Assembly: GCF_000717875.1 (NCBI RefSeq)
Contig: NZ_JOCT01000001.1
Location: forward strand, 434,001 to 498,000
DNA length: 64,000 nt
Direction of reading: 5' to 3'
From: Streptomyces sp. NRRL S-455
GTDB taxonomy: Bacteria; Actinomycetota; Actinomycetes; Streptomycetales; Streptomycetaceae
Shown: piece after piece, positions 27,556-35,642 of the stretch
How positions within the stretch are numbered: the stretch's first letter is position 1
Layout: the number at the start of each line of letters is the position of its first letter
Made by a program: the position numbers and the translations under genes
Notes under the pieces: model-generated
Database searches by the model: none
What the model was told of the DNA's origin: nothing
What the model saw: the letters and a program-made list of their open reading frames with translations, nothing else

Positions 27556-27620
27556 CGCTGCGGCGTGCCGGTAGGTCTGACTGTGCACACTGGCCGGATC
27601 CCGTCCCTGGAGGCGCATCC

Positions 27621-29183
27621 ATGTCACACCGTCCGTTCCCGGGGCGCCGTAGCGTCCTGCGCGGCTCCCTCGCCGCTTCGGCGGCCCTGTCCCTGCCCAC
27701 CGCGCTCGGCACGGCGCCGGCCTTCGCACGGTCCGGGCGTCCGAACGCGGGATGGGGGGTGCAGACGGGCGACGTGACCTGCGACTCCGGGCTGGTGTGG
27801 GTGCGCTCCGACCGGCCCGCTCGGATGATCGTCGAGACGTCGGCGACCGAGTCGTTCCGCGACCCGCGCAGATGGCACGGGCCGCTGCTGGGATCCGGCA
27901 CGGACTTCACCGGCACGACCAGGCTGCGCGGTCTGCCGCCCGGCGAGCAGATCCACTACCGGGTGCTGCTCGCCGACCCGGACGACCCGCGCCGCACCGG
28001 CGAGCCGGTCACCGGTACCTTCCGCACGGCCTCCGACAGGCGCCGCGACGGCGTGCGGTTCGTCTGGTCCGGCGACCTGGCCGGGCAGGGCTGGGGCATC
28101 AACCCGGAGTTCGGCGGCTACCGGATCTACGACGCGATGGCCGCCCTCGACCCGGACTTCTTCCTGTGCAGCGGTGACAACATCTACGCCGACGGTCCGA
28201 TCACCGAGACCGTTCCCCTGCCCGACGGGCGCACCTGGCGGAACATCACCACCGAGGAGAAGGCGAAGGTCGCCGAGACCCTGGCGGAGTTCCGCGGCAA
28301 CTTCCGCTACAACCTGCTGGACGAGAACCTGCGCGCCTTCAACGCCCGGGTCCCGTCCATCGTCCAGTGGGACGACCACGAGGTCACCAACAACTGGTAC
28401 CCCGGCGAGGTCCTCACCGACGCCCGTTACTCCGAGAAGCGGGTCGACGTGCTCGCGGCCCGCGCCCGCCAGGCCTTCTCGGAGTACTTCCCGGTCTCCA
28501 CGCTCCGCCGCCCCGACGGCCGGGTCTACCGCGTGCAGCGCCACGGCCCGCTGCTGGACGTCTTCGTCCTGGACATGCGCACCTACCGCAACGCGAACTC
28601 GCCGGGTGACCAGCCCACCGACGCGCAGGGCATCCTGGGGCGCGAGCAGTTGGAGTGGCTCAAGCGTGAGCTGGCCCGCTCCCGGGCGGTGTGGAAGGTG
28701 ATCGCCTCCGACATGCCGATCGGCCTGGTCGTGCCGGACGGTCAGAACATCGAGGCCGTCGCGCAGGGCGACCCGGGCAAGCCCCTGGGGCGTGAGCTGC
28801 AGATCGCCGAGCTGCTGCGGTTCGTCAAGCACCGCCGGATCACGGGCACGGTGTGGCTGACGGCCGACGTGCACCACACCTCGGCGCAGCACTACCAGCC
28901 GACGCGGGCCGCCTTCACCGACTTCGAGCCGTTCTGGGAGTTCGTGTCGGGCCCACTGAACGCCGGTGCCTTCCCGGCGAACGCGCTCGACGGCACCTTC
29001 GGTCCGGACCGCGTCTTCGTCAAGGCGCCGGCCACCGCGAACGTCTCGCCGGCCGGCGGCTACCAGTTCTTCGGCGAAGTGGACATCGACGGCGGCAGCG
29101 GCGAACTGACCGTCCGTCTGCGGGAGCAGGACGGCACCGTGCTGTTCACGAAGGTGCTCCAGCCGGGCCTGGTCGGCCAGTGA
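27621..29183 (+). CDS. phoD: Secreted alkaline phosphatase/phosphodiesterase D
   Basis: 520 residues from ATG 27621 (GGAGGCGCATCC upstream). The signal peptide GRRSVLRGSLAASAALSLP is twin-arginine, as required for folded, metal-loaded PhoD. Catalytic landmarks: GDNIYADGPI (metal Asp), QWDDHEVTNNW and TADVHHTSAQHY. It releases phosphate from phosphodiesters such as teichoic acids outside the cell. A possible PHO box lies upstream. Confidence 0.92.
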   Translation: MSHRPFPGRRSVLRGSLAASAALSLPTALGTAPAFARSGRPNAGWGVQTGDVTCDSGLVWVRSDRPARMIVETSATESFRDPRRWHGPLLGSGTDFTGTTRLRGLPPGEQIHYRVLLADPDDPRRTGEPVTGTFRTASDRRRDGVRFVWSGDLAGQGWGINPEFGGYRIYDAMAALDPDFFLCSGDNIYADGPITETVPLPDGRTWRNITTEEKAKVAETLAEFRGNFRYNLLDENLRAFNARVPSIVQWDDHEVTNNWYPGEVLTDARYSEKRVDVLAARARQAFSEYFPVSTLRRPDGRVYRVQRHGPLLDVFVLDMRTYRNANSPGDQPTDAQGILGREQLEWLKRELARSRAVWKVIASDMPIGLVVPDGQNIEAVAQGDPGKPLGRELQIAELLRFVKHRRITGTVWLTADVHHTSAQHYQPTRAAFTDFEPFWEFVSGPLNAGAFPANALDGTFGPDRVFVKAPATANVSPAGGYQFFGEVDIDGGSGELTVRLREQDGTVLFTKVLQPGLVGQ

Positions 29184-29305
29184 GGCACGAAGTAAGGTAC
29201 GGAGCACAACGTTTGAAGGGTCGATAAAGAGGGCAGACCCACCCTTTTACCCGCCAGTCACAATGCGTTCGTGATCACGCAACACGGTTCGGTCACAGTG
29301 GGTGC

Positions 29306-30562
29306 ATGACGCGAGAAGTGACCCATGTGACGCACCTGAACGACTGCCGCCCCGCCACCCCGTGGCAGCGGGTCACGGCGGCGATCCACGCCTGGCGAAC
29401 ACGACGGCACGAACACGCGCCGCCGACGGGCGATACCGGGTCCCCGGCACCTGAGCCGGTGCCGGGGGCGAACACGCTGTGGCGGATGCGGACGACCGTG
29501 AAGGACGAGCCGGGGTCCCTGGCGGCCCTGTGCGCCGGCCTCGCCGAGCAGCGGGTGGACATCCTCAGTCTCCAGACGCATCCGCTGGCCGAGGGCACGG
29601 TCGACGAGTTCCTGCTGCGGGCCCCGGGCGAACTCCCGGCGTCCGGGATCAGCACGGCGGTACGGGCGGCCGGGGGCACCGACACCTGGATCGAGCGGGC
29701 CGACGCCCACGACCTGGTGGACGCACCCACCCGGGTCCTGGGGCTGGCCGCCCGCACCGCGCTGGACACCGCGGAACTGCCCCTGGCGCTGCGCCAGTTG
29801 CTGGGCCGGTGCACGATCCGCTCCCTGCCGGCACCCGTCGGCGGCGACCGGGCGCCCGACGGCGTGCCGGTTGAGGGCGCCCTCGACGACACGGTGATGC
29901 GCCTGCGCGCCCCGGAAGGCGGCGTCATCACGGTGGAGCGGCCGTACCTGCCGTTCACGCCTACCGAGTTCGCCCGGGCCAGGGCCCTGGTGGAGCTGGA
30001 CGCCCGCCTCGGTCCGCGCGTCCCGCACGGCCGGGACGTGCTGACCCTGGCCGAAGGCCGTGACATCACCGTGCGCCGGGCCGACCCGCGTGATCTGGAA
30101 GCCGCTCGGGCGATGCACGAGCGGTGCTCGGATCGCACGCTCAAGCTGCGCTACCACGGGCCGGTCGGTGACGCCGACCGGTATCTCAACCACCTGCTCA
30201 GTCCGCGGTTCGGCCGCACGCTCGCGGTGCAGACCGCGTCCGGGCGCGTGGTGGGGCTCGGTCATCTGCTGTGGGACGGTGACGAGACCGAGGTCGCACT
30301 GGTCATCGAGGACGCGTGGCAGCGGCGCGGGATCGGCGGGGTGTTGCTGCGCAAGCTGGTGGGGATGGCTGCCGAGGCGGGCTGCTCGAGTGTGTACGCC
30401 GTGACGCAGGCGTCCAACACCGGGATGGTCGCGGCGATGCGGGGACTGGGCCTCCCCCTCGACTATCAGGTCGAGGAGGGGACCCTGGTGATCACGGCTC
30501 GGTTGGATGAGCCCGTGGCGGAGCGGCTGACGAGCGAGTTGGGGAACGCGTCAGCGTCGTAG
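29306..30562 (+). CDS. ACT-domain/GNAT acetyltransferase fusion
   Basis: 418 residues. After a basic N-terminal stretch (1-50), residues about 58-130 form an ACT domain (WRMRTTVKDEPGSLAALC, VDILSLQTH), a type that binds amino acids; 253-415 form a GNAT domain with IEDAWQRRGIGGVLLRKLV as acetyl-CoA loop. The linker is 120 residues. This order, sensor then catalytic domain, resembles allosterically regulated lysine acetyltransferases of actinobacteria, with the ligand and target protein unknown. Confidence 0.85.
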   Translation: MTREVTHVTHLNDCRPATPWQRVTAAIHAWRTRRHEHAPPTGDTGSPAPEPVPGANTLWRMRTTVKDEPGSLAALCAGLAEQRVDILSLQTHPLAEGTVDEFLLRAPGELPASGISTAVRAAGGTDTWIERADAHDLVDAPTRVLGLAARTALDTAELPLALRQLLGRCTIRSLPAPVGGDRAPDGVPVEGALDDTVMRLRAPEGGVITVERPYLPFTPTEFARARALVELDARLGPRVPHGRDVLTLAEGRDITVRRADPRDLEAARAMHERCSDRTLKLRYHGPVGDADRYLNHLLSPRFGRTLAVQTASGRVVGLGHLLWDGDETEVALVIEDAWQRRGIGGVLLRKLVGMAAEAGCSSVYAVTQASNTGMVAAMRGLGLPLDYQVEEGTLVITARLDEPVAERLTSELGNASAS

Positions 30563-30571
30563 GGATCGTGG

Positions 30572-30640
30572 TCAGCGTGCGGCTGCGGGCTCGCCGCGGC
30601 CGTTCGCGCAGTGCCCCGCGCCCCTGACGGAGCGTTCTCC
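30572..30640. repeat. Streptomyces intergenic repeat, divergent copy 3 (reverse)
   Basis: The reverse complement begins CAGGGGCGCGGGGCACTG and continues through GCGCGAACGGCCGC, similar in lead and GC pattern to copies 1 and 2 though clearly diverged. It lies at the meeting point of two converging genes and has been captured as the C-terminal tail of the PLP enzyme. Confidence 0.45.
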
Positions 30641-31792
30641 CAAGGCCGCGTTCAGGTCCGACCACAGGTCCTCCACGTCCTCCAGGCCCACCGACATCCG
30701 CAGCAGCCGGTCGTTCACCCCGGCGTCCCTCCGGTCGTCCGCGTCCACGATGCGGTGGCTGATGGACGCCGGGTGCTGGATGAGGGTGTCGACGCTGCCG
30801 AGGCTGACCGCGGGGGTGATCAGGCGGACGCCGGCGATGACCTCGTGCGGGTCGCCGTGCACCTCGAAGGAGACCATCGCGCCGCCGATACGGGGATAGT
30901 GCACGCGGGCGATCCGCGGGTCGGCGGCGAGACGACGGACGAGTTCCGCCGCGTTGGCGGAGGCGGCCCGGACCCGGACGGGCAGTGTGGACAGTCCACG
31001 CAGCAGGAGGTAGCCGGCCAGCGGATGCAGTACGCCGCCCGTGGCGAACCGCACCTGCCGCAACCGTCCCGCGAGTTCCTCGTCGCAGGCGACGACACCC
31101 GCCAGGACGTCCCCGTGCCCGCCGAGGTACTTGGTCGCGCTGTGCAGCACCAGCCGGGCACCCTGTCCGGCGGGGCGCTGGAGGACGGGAGTGGCGAAGG
31201 TGTTGTCCACCAGCAGCGGGACGGATCCGCAGGCGTGGGCCACCGCCATCAGGTCGACCTCGGCGAGGGTCGGGTTCGCCGGGGACTCCACCATCACCAG
31301 GCCGGTGTCCGGGCGCAGCGCCTCCATGATTCCGGCGGGGTCGGTCCAGGTCACCTCCGAGCCCAGCAGCCCGGCGGTGAGCAGGTGGTCGCTGCAGCCG
31401 TAGAGGGGGCGTACGGCGACGACGTGGCGCAGTCCCATCGAGGCCCGGACGAGGAGGACCGCGCTGAGCGCCGCCATGCCGCTGGCGAAGGCGACCGCGG
31501 CCTCGGTGCCCTCCAGGCGGGCCAGCGCGGTCTCGAAACGGGCGACGGTCGGGTTGCCGAGCCGCCCGTACACGGGCGGGCCGTCCGGCTCCGCGCCGGT
31601 GGCGGCGAACGCGTCGATACGGGCCGCCTCGGCCCGGCTGTCGTACGAGGGGTAGGTGGTGGACAGGTCGATCGGCGGGGCGTGCAGCCCCTGCCGGGCG
31701 AGGTCGTCCCGGCCGGCGTGCACGGCCTCGGTGGCGAGTGCTCGCGGTGCGGTGGGTGTGTCGTCGGGTGCGCCCATGCTCGCTGTGTCCAT
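30572..31792 (-). CDS. Trans-sulfuration family PLP enzyme (cystathionine gamma-synthase/lyase or methionine gamma-lyase-like)
   Basis: 406 residues from ATG 31792 (a second ATG at 31777). The PLP lysine is in LHSATKYLGGHGD; DLSTTYPSYD, VYGRLGNPTVARFETALARLEG and PLYGCSDHLL are family hallmarks, and the C-terminal region (GLEDVEDLWSDLNAALG) is complete. Divergent placement from an Lrp-type regulator suggests amino-acid-responsive control, more usual for catabolic gamma-lyases than for MetB. The last 20 or so residues after the family end are encoded by an intergenic repeat. Confidence 0.88.
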   Translation of the reverse strand: MDTASMGAPDDTPTAPRALATEAVHAGRDDLARQGLHAPPIDLSTTYPSYDSRAEAARIDAFAATGAEPDGPPVYGRLGNPTVARFETALARLEGTEAAVAFASGMAALSAVLLVRASMGLRHVVAVRPLYGCSDHLLTAGLLGSEVTWTDPAGIMEALRPDTGLVMVESPANPTLAEVDLMAVAHACGSVPLLVDNTFATPVLQRPAGQGARLVLHSATKYLGGHGDVLAGVVACDEELAGRLRQVRFATGGVLHPLAGYLLLRGLSTLPVRVRAASANAAELVRRLAADPRIARVHYPRIGGAMVSFEVHGDPHEVIAGVRLITPAVSLGSVDTLIQHPASISHRIVDADDRRDAGVNDRLLRMSVGLEDVEDLWSDLNAALGERSVRGAGHCANGRGEPAAAR

Positions 31793-31851
31793 GACGAAAG
31801 GGTGAACAGCGAACGGGCAGTCGGCGGAGATTCCCGTGTTACGTTCGGCTC

Positions 31852-32343
31852 ATGGCCGAATCCGTCGTACTGGACCCGGTGGATCTCCATTTGCTGCGGC
31901 TGCTGCAGAACGACGCCCGGGCGACCTACCGGGATCTCGCCGCGCAGGTCGGGGTCGCGCCGTCGACCTGTCTGGACCGGGTCACCCGGCTGCGTCGCTC
32001 GGGCGTGATCCTCGGGCACCGGCTCGAGCTGGATCCGGCCAAGCTGGGGCGCGGGCTGGAGGCGCTGCTGTCGGTTCAGGTCCGGCCGCACCGGCGGGAG
32101 CTGGTCGGGCCGTTCGTGGAGCGGATCCGGGCCCTGCCGGAGTCGCGGACCGTCTTCCATCTGACCGGCCCGGACGACTACCTGGTCCATGTCGCGGTCG
32201 CCGACATGGCCGACCTCCAGCGACTGGTGCTGGACGAGTTCACCGCGCGGCGGGAGGTCGCGCGCGTGGAGACCCGGCTGATCTTCCAGCAGTGGGAGTG
32301 CGGGCCGCTGCTGCCGCCTTCGCCCTCGGCTCAATCCGGGTGA
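31852..32343 (+). CDS. Lrp/AsnC-family regulator
   Basis: 163 residues. HTH at about 8-55 (VDLHLLRLLQNDARATYRDLAA, VGVAPSTCLDRVTRLRRSGVI), then an AsnC ligand domain with VFHLTGPDDYLVHVAVADMADLQRLVLDE. Separated by 59 bp from the divergent trans-sulfuration gene, which it very likely controls in response to an amino acid. Confidence 0.9.
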   Translation: MAESVVLDPVDLHLLRLLQNDARATYRDLAAQVGVAPSTCLDRVTRLRRSGVILGHRLELDPAKLGRGLEALLSVQVRPHRRELVGPFVERIRALPESRTVFHLTGPDDYLVHVAVADMADLQRLVLDEFTARREVARVETRLIFQQWECGPLLPPSPSAQSG

Positions 32344-32374
32344 CGTGCGCGGTCCGTCGTACGAGGATGGCCGC

Positions 32375-34066
32375 ATGTCTGAGATCAAGAGCCCGCTGCC
32401 CCGTCAGGTCGCCGACTCCTACGTCGACGAGCTCATCGCCCTCGACCCGATCACCGGCACGTTCCTCGGCGTGCGGGAGAGTTCGAGCAGGCTGCCCGAC
32501 ACCTCACCGGCGGGCCAGGAGGCGCTCGCGGAGCTGGCGCGCGGGGCGCTGGCCCGGCTCGACGAGGCGGAACGGCAACCCGGTGCGGACAGCGACGCCG
32601 AGCGCCGTTGCGCGCGGCTGCTGCGTGAGCGGCTCACCGCCGAGCTCGCCGTGCACGAGGCCGAGGAGAGCCTGCGTTCCGTCAGCAACCTGAGCTCGAT
32701 CGCCCATGCGGTGCGGCAGGTGTTCACCGTGACACCCGCGCAGTCGGAGGAGGACTGGGCGGCGATCGCGGAGCGGCTGCGCGCGGTCCCGGCGGCGCTG
32801 GAGGGCTACCGGGAGTCCCTCGCGCTCGGCCTGGAGCGGAAGCTGTACGGCGGGCCGCGCGCCACGGCCACGTTCGTGCGGCAGCTCGGCGAGTGGGCGG
32901 ACACCGACGGCCAGGGCCTCGGCTGGTTCGAGACCTTCGCGGCCACCGGCCCCGATGCCCTGCGGTCCGAGCTGGACGCGGCGGCCCGTTCGGCCACCGA
33001 GGCCGTCGTACGGCTGCGCGACTGGATGCGGGACGTGTACGCGCCGGCGATCGAGGGTGCTCCGGACGTGGTGGGCCGGGATCGGTACGCGCGCTGGGTG
33101 CGCTACTTCAACGGCACCGATCTCGACCTGGACGAGGCGTACGCGTACGGCTGGTCCGAGTACCACCGGCTCCTCGGCGAGATGAAGACGGAGGCCGAGA
33201 AGATCCTGCCGGGGGCAGCCACGCCGTGGGTGGCGCTGGCGCACCTGGACGAGCACGGGACGCACATCGAGGGTGTCGACGAGGTGCGGCAGTGGCTGCA
33301 GTCCCTGATGGACGAGGCCATCGACGCGCTCGACGGCACCCACTTCGACCTGGCCGAGCGGGTCCGCCGGGTGGAGTCCCGGATCGCCCCTCCGGGCAGC
33401 GCCGCGGCCCCGTACTACACGGAACCCTCGGACGACTTCTCGCGCCCGGGGTGCACCTGGCTGCCGACCATGGGCAAGACGCGCTTCCCGGTCTACGACC
33501 TGGTGTCGACCTGGTACCACGAGGGCGTCCCCGGCCACCACCTCCAGCTGGCCCAGTGGAAGCACGTGGCGGAGAACCTCTCCCGCTACCAGGCCGGTGT
33601 CGGCATGGTGAGCGCCAACGCCGAGGGCTGGGCCCTGTACGCGGAGCGGCTCATGGACGAGCTGGGCTTCCTGACGGACGCGGAGCGCCGGCTCGGCTAC
33701 CTGGACGCGCAGATGATGCGGGCCGTGCGGGTGATCATCGACATCGGGATGCACCTGGAGCTGACGATCCCCGACGACTCGCCCTTCCACCCCGGCGAGC
33801 GCTGGACGCCCGAGCTGGCGCAGGAGTTCTTCGGCTCGCACAGCAGCCGTCCCTCGGACTTCGTGGAGAGCGAGCTGACCCGCTACCTGTCCATGCCGGG
33901 CCAGGCCATCGGCTACAAGCTGGGCGAACGCGCCTGGCTGCTGGGCCGCGAGAACGCGCGCAAGCGGCACGGTGACGCCTTCGACCCCAAGGCCTGGCAC
34001 ATGGCGGCCCTGTCCCAGGGGTCGCTGGGCCTGGACGACCTGGTCGACGAGTTGTCGCAGCTGTAG
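32375..34066 (+). CDS. DUF885 metallopeptidase-like protein
   Basis: 563 residues from ATG 32375 (GAGG eight bases upstream). The zinc motif H-E-G-V-P-G-H-H (around residues 381-388) with a downstream glutamate in EGWALYAERLMDELG is the DUF885 pattern, the fold of large M2/M3-like helical peptidases. No signal sequence, so probably a cytoplasmic peptidase or amidohydrolase. Natural substrate unknown. Confidence 0.88.
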   Translation: MSEIKSPLPRQVADSYVDELIALDPITGTFLGVRESSSRLPDTSPAGQEALAELARGALARLDEAERQPGADSDAERRCARLLRERLTAELAVHEAEESLRSVSNLSSIAHAVRQVFTVTPAQSEEDWAAIAERLRAVPAALEGYRESLALGLERKLYGGPRATATFVRQLGEWADTDGQGLGWFETFAATGPDALRSELDAAARSATEAVVRLRDWMRDVYAPAIEGAPDVVGRDRYARWVRYFNGTDLDLDEAYAYGWSEYHRLLGEMKTEAEKILPGAATPWVALAHLDEHGTHIEGVDEVRQWLQSLMDEAIDALDGTHFDLAERVRRVESRIAPPGSAAAPYYTEPSDDFSRPGCTWLPTMGKTRFPVYDLVSTWYHEGVPGHHLQLAQWKHVAENLSRYQAGVGMVSANAEGWALYAERLMDELGFLTDAERRLGYLDAQMMRAVRVIIDIGMHLELTIPDDSPFHPGERWTPELAQEFFGSHSSRPSDFVESELTRYLSMPGQAIGYKLGERAWLLGRENARKRHGDAFDPKAWHMAALSQGSLGLDDLVDELSQL

Positions 34067-34072
34067 CCGCCG

Positions 34073-34918
34073 CTAGCGGCGGAAGCCGCCCTCGGAGTCG
34101 ATGACCTGACCGGTGACCCACTCCGCCTCGTCCGTGGCGAGCCACGCGATGAGGCGGGCCGGGTCGTCGGGCATGCCCCACCGTCCGGCGGGGAAGAGGG
34201 CGGCGATGGCGTCGTAGTCGTCCCCGGTCATGTAATCCGTGTCCACGGGGCCGGGGTTGACGGTGTTCACGGTGACCGCGTGTTCGGCGAGCGTGGTCGC
34301 CAGGGAGCGGGTGACGGAGGCGAGGGCGCCCTTCTGGAGGGCGTAGGCGAGTTCCCCGGGCATGCCGCCCGCCATGTCCTGGCCGGAGGTCATCATCATC
34401 ACGCGCCCACCGGGGGTGCGGGGCGGCAGTGCGGTGCGCAGTCGCGCGTACGCCTGGACGAGCAGGATCACGGAGCGGGTGTCGACCGCCCAGTGGCGGT
34501 CGAGCATCCCCGCGTCGATGTCGTCCAGAGCACCGTCGAATCCGCTCTGCGCGTGGTTGGCGACGAGGATGTCGAGCCGTCCGCCGAGCGCGTCCGCGGC
34601 CCTGCCGATCAGTTCGCCGGGCACCTCCGGGTCGGCCAGGTCGCCGGGCCCGGCGACCACCCGGGCCCGGGGATCGCCGAGCGCACCGCGCACGGACTCG
34701 GCGACGTCCTGGGGACGGTCCGCGCCCCAGGGTTGGTCGGCGTCGTGCGGCACGTGGTGATGCAGATAGACACTCGCCCCGTAGGCGGCGAGCCGCCGGG
34801 CCACGGCATGCCCGATGCCGCCGCGCCGACTGGCACCGGTCACCAGGGCGGTGCGCCCGCGCAGGGGCAGGGGGTCGCGTCGCAGTTCTTCCGGGGTGGG
34901 GTGGGGAAGTCGAGGCAT
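34073..34918 (-). CDS. Short-chain dehydrogenase/reductase
   Basis: 281 residues from ATG 34918. Cofactor motif TGASRRGGIG near residue 28, N-H-A-Q in VANHAQSGF, catalytic Ser in MMTSGQD and Y-x-x-x-K as YALQK, so the triad is complete. The C-terminus NPGPVDTDYMTGDD and GQVIDSEGGF is that of FabG-like SDRs. Substrate unknown; converges with the DUF885 gene. Confidence 0.88.
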   Translation of the reverse strand: MPRLPHPTPEELRRDPLPLRGRTALVTGASRRGGIGHAVARRLAAYGASVYLHHHVPHDADQPWGADRPQDVAESVRGALGDPRARVVAGPGDLADPEVPGELIGRAADALGGRLDILVANHAQSGFDGALDDIDAGMLDRHWAVDTRSVILLVQAYARLRTALPPRTPGGRVMMMTSGQDMAGGMPGELAYALQKGALASVTRSLATTLAEHAVTVNTVNPGPVDTDYMTGDDYDAIAALFPAGRWGMPDDPARLIAWLATDEAEWVTGQVIDSEGGFRR

Positions 34919-34967
34919 ACGATCATCGTGGCCTGGCTACACAGGTGACGCACGCGAATTCCGGCTC

Positions 34968-35035
34968 TGGGGGCGCGGGACTGTGCTGATATGCGGCTCC
35001 GCCGCGTGGGCGCGACCAGCCGCGGACGCCCGCAC
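34968..35035. repeat. Streptomyces intergenic stem-loop repeat, copy 2
   Basis: Shares with copy 1 the lead GGGGCG..GG.CTGTG and the block from ATATGCGGCTCCGCCGCG to CGCGACCAGCC. The GCGGC...GCCGC stem sits downstream of the minus-strand Imm21-like gene. Confidence 0.6.
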
Positions 35036-35059
35036 ACGCCAACCGGTCAAGACCGCCGG

Positions 35060-35578
35060 TCACCTGGGGGCGATCAACCGAACCTGCACCAACCCCACCC
35101 ACGTCTCCGGCCCCGGCTGCACCCGCGCCGCCCGCACCGCGTACCTGCCCGGCTCCAGAACCACCCGCACACGGTCGTTTCCCGAAGGCTCACCGCCGGG
35201 CCAGGCCGCGTCGAACAGCAGCACCGCCCCGGGCACCTCCCAGCTCACCTCCGGCTCCCACTCCGCCGCATCGACAGCCGCCGGCACACTCGCCAGCAAC
35301 TCGTCCTCGGAGTCGCCCGCGCACCACCGCACGAACACACCCTGCTCGGGCAGATACGCGGTCGAGGCGGGCTCGTCCCCCAGCACCAGCGCCGTACAGT
35401 CGCCGACCGGCAACAGCCCGACGTGCCCGTCCACCTCGCAGGCCCGGTCGTAGTCCGACGCCGTCTCCTCGCCGTCGGCGCCCGCCCAGAACGGCAGGAC
35501 GGTCTCGGGTACCGCTATCAGCGGCCCGCCGCCCGACTCCACCCATTCCACCGTGCCCGGCTCCGCGTATCGCACCAT
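35060..35578 (-). CDS. Imm21-like immunity protein
   Basis: 172 residues from ATG 35578. EWVESGGGPLIAVPETVLPFWAG, SDYDRACEVDGHVGLLPVGD and ALVLGDEPASTAYLP match my recollection of the immunity protein 21 family, small cytoplasmic proteins that neutralise polymorphic toxins. No toxin gene adjoins it, so it is either an orphan immunity gene or has another function. The fold and name come from motif memory only; the first third is the best-conserved part. Confidence 0.6.
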   Translation of the reverse strand: MVRYAEPGTVEWVESGGGPLIAVPETVLPFWAGADGEETASDYDRACEVDGHVGLLPVGDCTALVLGDEPASTAYLPEQGVFVRWCAGDSEDELLASVPAAVDAAEWEPEVSWEVPGAVLLFDAAWPGGEPSGNDRVRVVLEPGRYAVRAARVQPGPETWVGLVQVRLIAPR

Positions 35579-35642
35579 GGTGGAAGAACCTACAACGCCA
35601 ACTCGCCAAGCGATGTCGCGGGTTGGGGGGGACCGACGCCCC

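Noticed and set aside
29268..29285. CGTGATCACG palindrome before the ACT-GNAT gene as a specific operator
   Set aside because: Only ten bases, with no second copy near a related promoter; too little to assign.
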